Source: Bacteroidales bacterium (GTDB taxonomy: Bacteria > Bacteroidota > Bacteroidia > Bacteroidales > UBA932). From it: a stretch of 43,707 nt of DNA. The notes under the pieces are model-generated. The model did no database searches, was not told the origin of the DNA, and saw only the letters and a program-made list of their open reading frames with translations. Location: positions 1 through 43,707 of the forward strand of contig JAKSJO010000003.1 in the NCBI GenBank assembly GCA_024398125.1, in the 5' to 3' direction. Position 1 is the stretch's first letter, and each line of letters opens with the position of its first letter. The translations under genes were made by a program, and so were the position numbers. Of the stretch, positions 8,152-15,950 are shown piece after piece.

Positions 8152-10152
8152 TTAATCCTCGATAAAGACACCATCAACCCATTTACCAAAGTGGTTGACT
8201 GGAGGTGCAATGATGAAGGTTTCTGTATCCTCTGGAATGCTGATCGAGGCAGATCCCGAATTAAGGAAGTTATCTCTGTCCCAATCAAGGAATGCATTCA
8301 GTTCGACAGGGCTGAAGAAAGTACCCTGAGCCTGGCCTGAAAGGGCACGGATACGATAGAGTATCTGTCTTCTTGAAATCGCGTTGAAGATTCCCGTATT
8401 GTGATTCATGATGCTTCGAGCTGGGTCTTCGGTAGGACGGCAGAAGTCAGACGCCACCGTGTAGGCACCCTCAAAGAATCCAAGAGATTCAGTGGTTTCA
8501 TAGTTATTTGCGGTACCGAAGAGATCGTGCCAGAGAACATTTGAAGATGTAGTGATTTCGTATTCTGGATACGTAGCATTGGACTCAGCATCGACAAATA
8601 TGTCTACATTTCTGAAAAGGCCTATGTCATGGTATGATTTAAGATTGCTCCATACGCCGGTCGGATTCGGATAATAACTGCTGTAATAATACTCATCAGC
8701 AAGCTTGCCGAAGCCATGTCCGCAGATTTCATGATGCATGAGCTGACGTCTTTCGGCATCTGAGGTTCCAAGAGCACAATATGCGACTGCGCATGCCTCA
8801 CCATAATCAGATGTCACGTTCGTATACCATGAGTTATGACAGGTTCCTGCACGGCACGCCTGATTCGCCATGACAACAATAGTGGCTTTGCTGAGTCGAT
8901 CGTCAGCATTGCTGGAGAATGCACTCCTCGCATATTGCTGTACACGGGTATGGTTACCCGTAACAGACGTTGAATTCTCAGTAAACCTGACTGAAAGAGC
9001 CGTGGTATTGCCACTGTTGATAGCACCGTTAAGACCGGTATTCGTTGCGTTCAATCTCTGCGGAGAAACAACGTCGACATAATAGATGCTGAAAAGATCA
9101 CGGAACGACGACAATGGCTGTACACTGAAGAACTCATTGATTGCCTGGTTCATGATTGACTCGTAAGTACCACTTCTGAAGTCCACGTCGATGAAACCGT
9201 CACCCATGATGACAAGGTCAAGATTGTTTCCGCGTTCCTGGATTACATGGACCGTTCCGTCAACCACAGGGGATGCCGGGCGGAAGCTTGTCTTTGTATC
9301 TGCATTCGTAATGCTTCCAAAGGTACTTCTCTTGATCTCCATCCTACTGTTTTTTTCAATCACACCGACACTGCTTGCAGTATTCATGGTTAATGAAAAA
9401 CCATAGTTGAAAACAGTAGGAAGAGTAACTATGTAATAGTATCGGCCAACTTCGAAAGTCCCTCCTCCTGGAGCGGTAAGAGTCACTTCATCCTGTGCAT
9501 CTACAACCTGGGTAACGACAGGGACTCCTGCCGAGAAGGAAGCCTTGACACGTCCAGCGAGGGTCTCTCCATTATTGCCCTTGAGGGTAACGCTGGTGAT
9601 ATCGCTGCGAGAGACAGAAAAACGTACTCCGCCTCCAAGGTTGAAGAAGGAAAGTTCAAGTCCTCGATTGCTCGCTATTGTAGGAAAAAGATTATCAGCA
9701 AAAGAATCGGCAACTCCAAGCTGAGAAGAAGGAATTGTTACAGTGACAGAACTGCCATCGAACGCATTGTCTGCCCTGTATGGGTAGACTCCCCAGAATT
9801 CAGTATCCGTTAGTGAAATGCCATCCGGAATCACACCATTGAAATCCGCGACAGCTGCACTCGCTGCATTGTCTGAAGTAAAACGGGCACCGCCATCAGC
9901 AGCAGCGGCGTAGAAAATGCTGAGTTCGTCAGAAGGGGTCCAGAATACCTTTCCATCACTCTGACGTGAAGTCTTTGTCATGGAATCTCCGTCCGCCGAA
10001 GCTTTGATAGTGACCTGCTGACCCTTTACAGGAATAACAGAGGACTGTATCGAAGGACTGTCACTTGAGACATAAGATTCATTGCTTACGCAAGAAACAA
10101 GCGTAACCGCAGCTGTGCAGATTACGGCCAAATGATTAAAAAACTTTCTCAT
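8152..10152 (-). CDS. fimbrillin-like / M64 (IgA peptidase type) metallopeptidase fusion lipoprotein
   Basis: 666 residues from the ATG at 10152, preferred because a lipoprotein signal follows at once (MRKFFNHL ... L-V-S-C). An upstream start at 10233 would add 27 residues that overlap a separate peptide gene. About residues 25-290 resemble the fimbrillin-like beta domains of Bacteroidales surface proteins (G-K-V-F-W-T-P-S-D-E-L-S-I-F-Y, then a W-G-V-Y-P-Y segment). The second half is an M64 peptidase with H-E-I-C-G-H-G-F-G-K-L-A-D-E-Y at 8690-8735, carrying the zinc histidines and the distal acidic ligand. M64 peptidases are secreted; one clostridial member cuts human IgA, but most substrates are unknown. 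Its DNA looks AT-richer than its neighbours (25 of 60 G/C at 9361-9420 against 34 of 60 at 7501-7560). Confidence 0.85.
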   Translation of the reverse strand: MRKFFNHLAVICTAAVTLVSCVSNESYVSSDSPSIQSSVIPVKGQQVTIKASADGDSMTKTSRQSDGKVFWTPSDELSIFYAAAADGGARFTSDNAASAAVADFNGVIPDGISLTDTEFWGVYPYRADNAFDGSSVTVTIPSSQLGVADSFADNLFPTIASNRGLELSFFNLGGGVRFSVSRSDITSVTLKGNNGETLAGRVKASFSAGVPVVTQVVDAQDEVTLTAPGGGTFEVGRYYYIVTLPTVFNYGFSLTMNTASSVGVIEKNSRMEIKRSTFGSITNADTKTSFRPASPVVDGTVHVIQERGNNLDLVIMGDGFIDVDFRSGTYESIMNQAINEFFSVQPLSSFRDLFSIYYVDVVSPQRLNATNTGLNGAINSGNTTALSVRFTENSTSVTGNHTRVQQYARSAFSSNADDRLSKATIVVMANQACRAGTCHNSWYTNVTSDYGEACAVAYCALGTSDAERRQLMHHEICGHGFGKLADEYYYSSYYPNPTGVWSNLKSYHDIGLFRNVDIFVDAESNATYPEYEITTSSNVLWHDLFGTANNYETTESLGFFEGAYTVASDFCRPTEDPARSIMNHNTGIFNAISRRQILYRIRALSGQAQGTFFSPVELNAFLDWDRDNFLNSGSASISIPEDTETFIIAPPVNHFGKWVDGVFIED

Positions 10153-10159
10153 ACCTGTA

Positions 10160-10309
10160 CTATATATCCCAATCTTCGATATAGGTGTCTTCCGAATAGA
10201 ATCCAGAAGGATTCTGAAGCAGACAGTTGTCAAGTTCCATCGGGATGACTTTTACTTCAGGAGACGTATAGTCGACATGTCCTGAAGAGAGATTGTTCTG
10301 AGCTCTCAT
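10160..10309 (-). CDS. 49-residue Bacteroidales peptide, partner of the M64 gene
   Basis: An ATG at 10309 opens a 49-codon frame closed by TAG. The product has a polar start, then Y-T-S-P-E-V-K-V-I-P-M-E-L-D, a cysteine at position 29 and an acidic end (E-D-T-Y-I-E-D-W-D-I). This pattern, Tyr-x-x-Pro-Glu-Val followed by an Ile/Leu-Glu segment and a tail of acidic and aromatic residues, is one I recall in many unnamed short Bacteroidales proteins encoded just before fimbrillin-like or other lipoprotein genes. The stop lies 7 bases before the M64 start, and a promoter with both boxes lies 48 bases upstream. There is no signal peptide. Function is unknown; a role in export, assembly or regulation of the neighbouring surface protein is a guess. 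Confidence 0.75.
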   Translation of the reverse strand: MRAQNNLSSGHVDYTSPEVKVIPMELDNCLLQNPSGFYSEDTYIEDWDI

Positions 10310-10356
10310 ATCCAATTATTATTTAACAGGTTTAACATTCAAAATAACATGATATG

Positions 10357-10388
10357 CGAATATATGAATACCCGCGATTTAATCCAAA
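10357..10388 (-). promoter_or_regulatory. probable promoter of the peptide-M64 operon
   Basis: On the minus strand TTTG (10388-10385), a 20-base spacer and TATATTCG (10364-10357) fit the -33/-7 arrangement with one mismatch in the -7 box. The start of the peptide gene follows 47 bases later. Confidence 0.5.
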
Positions 10389-10410
10389 CAGGATGTTGGA
10401 AAACTGAAAA

Positions 10411-11196
10411 CTAGATAATCCCGAAATGCTTCAAGGCATTGGCGATGCCGTCGTCGTCGACGGAGGTTGTTATGTAGTCGGCGACGGCCTTGACGTTGTC
10501 GCCGGCGTTGCCCATTGCGATGCCGATGCCGGCAGCCTTCAGCAAAGAGATGTCGTTGCCACCGTCTCCAAAGGCGATGGTTTCCGAAATGTCCACGCCA
10601 AGATAGGCAGCCATGGCACGGAGACCATTATCCTTTCCCGCGGTTTTTGGCGAGATGTCAGTGAACTCCGGATGCCAGCGGCCCGAGATGCAGCTGTCCG
10701 TACGTTCAATGAGCGCATCTTCGGTCTCCTGGTCCATGAAGGCTGTCGCCATGAGCACCCGCTGTTCCGCAAGGACCTTCTCGCATGGAGGATAGGATGC
10801 AAGGTTGCCGACTGCCAGGCCGTCCTCGAAAAGGCGCTTCACAACCGGCTGCATGTTATATATACATACATCCCTCTCGCAGGAAAATATCACGGCATAG
10901 TTCTTTGCCGAGGCATCAGCCTTGATGGTTCCCACGTCATTAGGAGACATTGGAGAGCACAGTACCTCATCCTCGCCGACGAAACAATATGCTCCAGTCG
11001 TCGTCATGAAGCCGTCGATGAGATGCCGTATTTCGCCAAGGTTGTTGATGAACGCTACCGGACGCCCTGTCGCTATATATATGCCGCAGCCGGCCGCCTT
11101 TGCCTTTGTAAGGGCATCGATGGTCGACTGTGGTATCCTGTGGGTCTGGAAGCTTACCAGAGTTCCGTCTATATCGAAGAACAGTGGCCTGCCCAT
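10411..11196 (-). CDS. Cof-type HAD-IIB phosphatase
   Basis: A 261-residue cytoplasmic hydrolase of the haloacid dehalogenase superfamily. Motif I is F-D-I-D-G-T-L-V near residue 7-14 (nucleophile and acid/base Asp). The I-A-T-G-R-P segment is motif II. A cap of type IIB lies between about residues 85 and 190. Motif IV is F-G-D-G-G-N-D near the C-terminus. Such enzymes dephosphorylate sugar phosphates, pyridoxal phosphate or similar small molecules; substrate cannot be read. The start codon overlaps the stop of the radical SAM gene (TGATG), which implies coupled translation and a role in the same process as the UbiA and radical SAM proteins. Confidence 0.9.
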   Translation of the reverse strand: MGRPLFFDIDGTLVSFQTHRIPQSTIDALTKAKAAGCGIYIATGRPVAFINNLGEIRHLIDGFMTTTGAYCFVGEDEVLCSPMSPNDVGTIKADASAKNYAVIFSCERDVCIYNMQPVVKRLFEDGLAVGNLASYPPCEKVLAEQRVLMATAFMDQETEDALIERTDSCISGRWHPEFTDISPKTAGKDNGLRAMAAYLGVDISETIAFGDGGNDISLLKAAGIGIAMGNAGDNVKAVADYITTSVDDDGIANALKHFGII

Positions 11197-12101
11197 CAGA
11201 TTCTGAGCTTTGATCCCGCGATGATGGTTTCAGGAGAGAAATCGAACAGCGCCGCCATCTCGCCCGCCATGCAGAAACCGCACTTGTCGCAGACTCCGGC
11301 CTCGCTGCCGATGCACTGAGGCTTCTTGGTACCGTCGCTGAAGATGTAGTTGGTAATCCAGCACTGCGGCTTGAACTTGAGGTCGCGCATACGGCGCAGG
11401 CCTGCCTTGGTGTTCATGATAGGATAGCCTTTCTTCTTGTACTCGATGATCTCATCAATCACGCGGCGGCGGGTCTCCTGGTCGAGGGCGAGATACTCTG
11501 TTCCTGGGAAAGGAGTATGGAAATTCAGCGATATTGACTTGATGTGAGGATTGGACTTGGCATACTCGATAGCCTTGCCTACCGACTCGACATTGAGGGT
11601 ATTGATCGCCATGTTGACTGAAAGGGCCTTGTGTCCGCTTTCAGCGATATTCTTCTCGAGACGTGCCCATGTTCCCTCGCCACGGATGCGTTCATGATAC
11701 TCCCCTACGCCGTCCATGCTGACCCAGATGCTGTCGGCATGCGTGCCGGCAAACGGCTTCTGGGCATTGGTGGTGATGGTACATGAGTAGAAACCGATCT
11801 TCTTTGCTTCGTCGATGAGGTCGTCGATGGTACGGTCGCCGTCATGCCAGAGGAAAGGCTCGCCGCCCTCGAAGTCTATGAAGCGGGAACCGATCTTGTA
11901 GCAGTAGAGCATCTCCTCGCGGAGTGCGTCGAAGGACTTGGTGATCGGGTTCTTATGATTGTAAACGCTGCAATGCTTGCATGAAAGGTTGCATCTGTCG
12001 GATACGAAGATGACACTCTGGAGAGGCTTCTTCTGGCCGAAGATGCGTGCGCCGATGAACCACTTGGCGCAGTGGAAAAGCTGTGTTATTCCTGATGCCA
12101 T
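11196..12101 (-). CDS. radical SAM protein with C-terminal cysteine cluster
   Basis: A 301-residue enzyme. The radical SAM motif C-x3-C-x2-C is at C37, C41 and C44 (S-D-R-C-N-L-S-C-K-H-C), binding the 4Fe-4S cluster that cleaves S-adenosylmethionine. A glycine-rich G-G-E-P-F segment follows. The C-terminus holds further cysteines (P-Q-C-W, P-Q-C-I, then V-C-D-K-C-G-F-C), enough for an auxiliary iron-sulfur cluster. The layout recalls the HpnH / DUF3463 group, which acts on isoprenoid lipids, and it sits 1 base after a UbiA prenyltransferase gene. A reaction on a prenylated lipid is therefore a reasonable inference, not shown. Confidence 0.85.
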   Translation of the reverse strand: MASGITQLFHCAKWFIGARIFGQKKPLQSVIFVSDRCNLSCKHCSVYNHKNPITKSFDALREEMLYCYKIGSRFIDFEGGEPFLWHDGDRTIDDLIDEAKKIGFYSCTITTNAQKPFAGTHADSIWVSMDGVGEYHERIRGEGTWARLEKNIAESGHKALSVNMAINTLNVESVGKAIEYAKSNPHIKSISLNFHTPFPGTEYLALDQETRRRVIDEIIEYKKKGYPIMNTKAGLRRMRDLKFKPQCWITNYIFSDGTKKPQCIGSEAGVCDKCGFCMAGEMAALFDFSPETIIAGSKLRI

Positions 12102-12102
12102 A

Positions 12103-13107
12103 TTACCTGAAGAACAATAATACGAGTATTCTGACTACAATGATGAGAAGGCAGTAGTTTGCAAGGATATTGCGGGCAGAGAACCAACGTACAAGGAACC
12201 AGTCCAGACCGGCAGCCTTGGACTGCTCCAGATTGCCCATGTTGCCCATGTATTTCGGAGGATTGGCGGTGTTCCATTCCTTGCCGTTTGCGAATGCGAT
12301 CAGCGAGCGGAAGAGCCAGAGAGGCATCACGCAAAGCACCAATACCGCAATGTACATGATGTTGATATATCCAGTAGCTGAAGCTAGGGCGATTACGATG
12401 AAAGGAAGGAAGTTCAGGATGGCGCTCACCACCAGGTTGCCTTTGTCGCTGCCGACCAGGCCGGCAAGAGTCTTCTTGTCCGAAGCCTCGTCGCCCACCT
12501 TGTCAAGGAAACTGTGGGTAAAGAGGATATTGGTCACGAGAAGGCCGACAGGGATGGAGATCGCGATGATGAGATTGTCGATGCGGCCGCATGCTGCAAG
12601 ATACACACCCATCATGAGGAGAGGTCCGAAGATCACACCGATAACAGCTTCGCCGAGGCCCTTGTAACCAAGCTGGAGAGGCTTTCCAGAATAGAAATAG
12701 CCAAGGATGCCGCCGACAGCCGCAATCGCTGCCACCTGCCAACCACGGAAGGCAAGAACCACTGCACCGCAGATCAGAGCCTGAGCCGAGAAGAAATAGA
12801 TGGCATTTCGTAGATCGGCCACTGTCGCCGAGCCGTCAGTCAGATACGGATACTTTGCAGTATAGGCCTTCATGCCCTTGCGGACGACATCAAGGCGGTC
12901 GGCAAGCATATCCTCCTTATAATCGAAGTAGTCGTCGAGAAGGTTCATCGCCATGTGGGCGGCAAGAGCGCCGATGACGGCGATAAGTGCAAGGACAATA
13001 TTGAAGCCCGGGCCGATTGCGAGAACGAGAGCCAGCACAGCAGGCATTCCGCTTTGAACAAGCGATGCTGAGCGGCCGTTCTTCATCCATGTAGAAAAAT
13101 AGCTCAT
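12103..13107 (-). CDS. UbiA-family membrane prenyltransferase
   Basis: A 334-residue integral membrane protein with about eight or nine helices. The first Asp-rich motif is N-L-L-D-D-Y-F-D-Y-K-E-D at about residues 60-71 and the second is H-S-F-L-D-K-V-G-D-E-A-S-D. Both bind the magnesium-diphosphate of a polyprenyl donor. The nearest well-known relative is MenA, which prenylates dihydroxynaphthoate for menaquinone, but no men gene is nearby. The tight link with a radical SAM enzyme and a phosphatase suggests a different prenylated product. It is the first gene of the three and has a promoter box at 13131-13138. Confidence 0.85.
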   Translation of the reverse strand: MSYFSTWMKNGRSASLVQSGMPAVLALVLAIGPGFNIVLALIAVIGALAAHMAMNLLDDYFDYKEDMLADRLDVVRKGMKAYTAKYPYLTDGSATVADLRNAIYFFSAQALICGAVVLAFRGWQVAAIAAVGGILGYFYSGKPLQLGYKGLGEAVIGVIFGPLLMMGVYLAACGRIDNLIIAISIPVGLLVTNILFTHSFLDKVGDEASDKKTLAGLVGSDKGNLVVSAILNFLPFIVIALASATGYINIMYIAVLVLCVMPLWLFRSLIAFANGKEWNTANPPKYMGNMGNLEQSKAAGLDWFLVRWFSARNILANYCLLIIVVRILVLLFFR

Positions 13108-13130
13108 TTGAAAATAGTTGAATGAAAATA

Positions 13131-13138
13131 CAAAGATA
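13131..13138 (-). promoter_or_regulatory. -7 box of the UbiA-radical SAM-HAD operon
   Basis: TATCTTTG on the minus strand, 23 bases before the UbiA start, a usual leader length. The -33 position carries only TTCG. Confidence 0.6.
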
Positions 13139-13152
13139 CGAAAAATCCGAAT

Positions 13153-14571
13153 CTAACGAACCGGATCATATATTCGGAATGCACCGACATCCGTATGCTT
13201 CAATGAATCAAGTCTTGTCCTGAGCGACACGCTACCCTCTTTCTCAAGTGTAGAAATCTTGACGGCAAGGACTCCCCCATCCCAATTATCAAGCATTTCA
13301 TCCTCGGAATCGTAGACAGTCACTTCTCTTCCGAGATAAACATCTATGTTTTCCGCCCTCTTTATGAACAAGGTAGAGACATCCTCACCTGAAGGGACCG
13401 CCTTGCAGAACTCGCCGTACGAAGACTTCTCATTTATGCCTTTCATGAAAAGACAAGAGCCAGGAAGAGCAATGGCGATGATTCCAGCAGCAATGAATAC
13501 CGGTTTGGTCCAATCCCATTTCCAACCCATTCTGTCATGTACCATAGGATACATCGCGGTAACAAGCGGACAGATTGGGAGCAGATAGATGAACAGTTTC
13601 GAACTGAAGCACGACAGCATGACAAAGGTCACAACCGACGCTATCGCCATCAATCTTTCAGCGCTGGAACGTCCTTCAGCAGCACGGAATGACTGCAGCC
13701 ACGCACAGACGAGTACCGGACTGAAAGGAAGGAGCACGACCCAGATATAAAGTGCATAGAACCAGAATGGCTTTTTATGGTCAAAAGCAGATACAGCACG
13801 GTCAATGGTCTGGTGGAACAGCAGATTGTTCAGATACTCCGAACCGCCATCAAGATAGACCCCAGTAAACCAAAGCGCGCTGAAAGCAGCTATGATACCC
13901 CAGGTCCTGAAACCAAGATAATGGCCGATTCTGCGCCACCTGCCCTCGACGACAAGGAATACGGCGATTCCGGCGATAGGCATGAGAAGTCCGACAGGGC
14001 CTTTGGTGAACAGGGCCATGAAAATCCATATCGGCATCAGCCACCGTTCTCTTCCTCTGTAGGCCGATCCATCAGACTCCGCCGTGTACCATATATGGAA
14101 ACTTCTGAGCGAGAGAATGATGAACATGGTCATCAGCATATCCATCCTAAGGACTACAGCACAGGCAAGAAACAGTATAGAAGTCAATGTGAGCAAGGCT
14201 GCCGCCATCCTTCTGCGTGTATCCATGATACCCGGTGCAGTTCCGCAAAGCCATCTGTCCAGAACAACGACAGTCACAGCCGCAGGCACCCAGCATAGAA
14301 GAGATTCAAGCAGAAGGCTGCAGTGGGATCCGGCTATCAGTCGGCACAACATGACCAGCCAAAGAAAAAACGGCGGTTTGTCTGCGTATGGAATACCATG
14401 ATTGGAAAAGGCAAACAGCTTTCCATCAGCGATAGCCTCATCCGCTATGCTGAGATAGCGCAGCTCGTTCGACGGCGACCAGTCCCTAAGAATCATCATA
14501 GGGATGGAGGCGGCAAACATAAGGAGCAATGCCGAAAAGACTGGGTATTTGCGGACGAATTCTCTTATCAT
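13153..14571 (-). CDS. GT39 / ArnT-like membrane glycosyltransferase
   Basis: A 472-residue protein with a long series of hydrophobic helices up to about residue 390 and a small C-terminal soluble domain. The first external loop has N-E-L-R-Y-L-S-I-A-D-E-A, matching the acidic catalytic loop of the PMT/ArnT superfamily, followed by Y-A-D-K-P-P-F-F-L-W, another hallmark. These enzymes take a sugar from an undecaprenyl-phosphate carrier and place it on lipid A or another acceptor on the outer face of the inner membrane. It overlaps the LAB_N gene by 4 bases (ATGA) and is last of a three-gene operon with GT2 and LAB_N. Lipid A modification is the likely role; acceptor and sugar are inferred. Confidence 0.85.
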   Translation of the reverse strand: MIREFVRKYPVFSALLLMFAASIPMMILRDWSPSNELRYLSIADEAIADGKLFAFSNHGIPYADKPPFFLWLVMLCRLIAGSHCSLLLESLLCWVPAAVTVVVLDRWLCGTAPGIMDTRRRMAAALLTLTSILFLACAVVLRMDMLMTMFIILSLRSFHIWYTAESDGSAYRGRERWLMPIWIFMALFTKGPVGLLMPIAGIAVFLVVEGRWRRIGHYLGFRTWGIIAAFSALWFTGVYLDGGSEYLNNLLFHQTIDRAVSAFDHKKPFWFYALYIWVVLLPFSPVLVCAWLQSFRAAEGRSSAERLMAIASVVTFVMLSCFSSKLFIYLLPICPLVTAMYPMVHDRMGWKWDWTKPVFIAAGIIAIALPGSCLFMKGINEKSSYGEFCKAVPSGEDVSTLFIKRAENIDVYLGREVTVYDSEDEMLDNWDGGVLAVKISTLEKEGSVSLRTRLDSLKHTDVGAFRIYDPVR

Positions 14572-15200
14572 CTTCTACGGGATGACTTTATTCCTATCAC
14601 CATGTTTCGGGAATATGCGACGAAGCCGAACAGATGCCCAAGAATAAGGATTGGGTCCCTGCGAAGTAACGCATACGTAATGATGATTCCCGAACCGAGA
14701 AGGCTGATGATCCAGAAACCGACGGGCATCATGGACTCATTCCTGCGGACAGAGTATATCCACTGGTATACGAACCTGAGAGTGAATATGGTCTGACCTA
14801 CTGTTCCGAGCAGGACAAGCCACATCGGTATGCTTTCATTCTTAAGGAACGACTGGAAGAAAGCCGGCACATCGGAAAGCATCGTGGCGAGGACCAGAAA
14901 TGGGAATGCCACGACAAAGACTCTGGCAGGCTTTGGGAAACGCTTCCAGACGCCCTTGGCGTTGATGTTCCAGATATAAATGGCGTATGTGATGAACTGT
15001 CCGAAGAGAATGGAAAAATCATCCCTGAACCAGCCATACAGAAAAAACACCATCGAGCCGGCAAGGCTCATTATCCAGTAGGACAGAGGAGATTCAAGCT
15101 TCCTGGACTTCTCCGACTTGTACCACTGAACAAGGATACGAGCCGAAAAAAGCCCTTGGGCGATCAGTCCCAGAAGAAATACATACCACTTTGTCTCCAT
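14568..15200 (-). CDS. lipid-A-disaccharide synthase N-terminal-like (LAB_N) membrane protein
   Basis: A 210-residue protein built of two similar halves, each with three helices. The first half begins with L-G-L-I-A-Q-G-L-F-S-A-R-I-L-V-Q-W and the second with L-G-T-V-G-Q-T-I-F-T-L-R-F-V-Y-Q-W. This G-Q-x-x-F-x-x-R-F/I-x-x-Q-W repeat is the LAB_N signature, found at the N-terminus of some LpxB proteins and here as a free-standing pair. Free LAB_N proteins usually sit with a GT2 and an ArnT-like gene in Bacteroidetes. A role in handling the carrier-linked sugar is inferred. Start and stop overlap both neighbours. Confidence 0.85.
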   Translation of the reverse strand: METKWYVFLLGLIAQGLFSARILVQWYKSEKSRKLESPLSYWIMSLAGSMVFFLYGWFRDDFSILFGQFITYAIYIWNINAKGVWKRFPKPARVFVVAFPFLVLATMLSDVPAFFQSFLKNESIPMWLVLLGTVGQTIFTLRFVYQWIYSVRRNESMMPVGFWIISLLGSGIIITYALLRRDPILILGHLFGFVAYSRNMVIGIKSSRRR

Positions 15201-15934
15201 CAGTCGATATTGCTTTCAGCTATGCTGTAGTTGATGTAGCGGGTCTTCATCCACCTGTATGCAAAGCAGTCCATAAGAGGGCCGAGAAGGCGGTTCCACA
15301 TGCTGAACTTGCTGATACCTGCAGTACGTGGGAAATGACGAACCGGTATCTGGACGTAGGAAGCACCTTCCTGAAGCATTACCAGAGCCGGGAAGAAACG
15401 GTGCATACCCTTGAACATAGGGATGCGCTTCGCTACATCGCTACGGATGATCTTGAGCGGGCAGCCTGTGTCGACGGCATCATCACCCGTCATCATACGA
15501 CGGAAACCGTTCGCGAATTTCGACTGGAACCGCTTGGAGAGAGAGTCATTTCGTTTCGCACGGATGCCTATAGCCATACTGTGGTCAGCAATGGCATCAA
15601 GCAGCAGGTTGAAGTCTTCCGGTGCGGTCTGGAGATCCGCGTCGATATAACCGACATACTCGGAAGCTGCAGCATCGAAACCGGCCTTTATGGCTGCGCT
15701 CAATCCTGCATTCCTGGCAAAATCGATAAAGAAGAAGTCCTCGTGGCGGGAGCATATCTCACGGATATGCTCACCGCTACGGTCCTTCGAGCCATCGTTC
15801 ACGAACAGGACACATGCAGGGACCCTGCATGTCGGCAGGAATGCCGAGAAACGCTGCTCAAGAGCAAGCATGTTGTCCTCTTCGTTGTAGACGGGTACTA
15901 TTATGGTAAGTCTGAAGCCTTCTGTAGTTTTCAT
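15200..15934 (-). CDS. GT2 glycosyltransferase (ArnC / polyprenyl-phosphate sugar synthase type)
   Basis: 244 residues from the ATG at 15934. A frame open to 16012 would overlap the metY gene, and the GT2 fold (L-T-I-I-V-P-V-Y-N-E-E-D) starts just after the nearer ATG. The D-x-D-like Y-I-D-A-D-L-Q motif and the Q-T-A-P-E-D segment mark the nucleotide-sugar site. The enzyme probably loads a sugar onto undecaprenyl phosphate for the GT39 protein. Unlike ArnC it has no C-terminal membrane helices; the LAB_N protein may supply the membrane part. Its stop overlaps the LAB_N start (TGATG). Sixteen bases separate it from metY, so the operon may begin further upstream. Confidence 0.87.
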   Translation of the reverse strand: MKTTEGFRLTIIVPVYNEEDNMLALEQRFSAFLPTCRVPACVLFVNDGSKDRSGEHIREICSRHEDFFFIDFARNAGLSAAIKAGFDAAASEYVGYIDADLQTAPEDFNLLLDAIADHSMAIGIRAKRNDSLSKRFQSKFANGFRRMMTGDDAVDTGCPLKIIRSDVAKRIPMFKGMHRFFPALVMLQEGASYVQIPVRHFPRTAGISKFSMWNRLLGPLMDCFAYRWMKTRYINYSIAESNID

Positions 15935-15950
15935 AGTTTTGATATATCGG

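Noticed and set aside
10153-10233. A 27-residue N-terminal extension of the M64 protein starting at 10233
   Set aside because: It overlaps the complete 49-residue peptide frame, has no signal character, and the lipoprotein signal begins exactly at the ATG at 10152.
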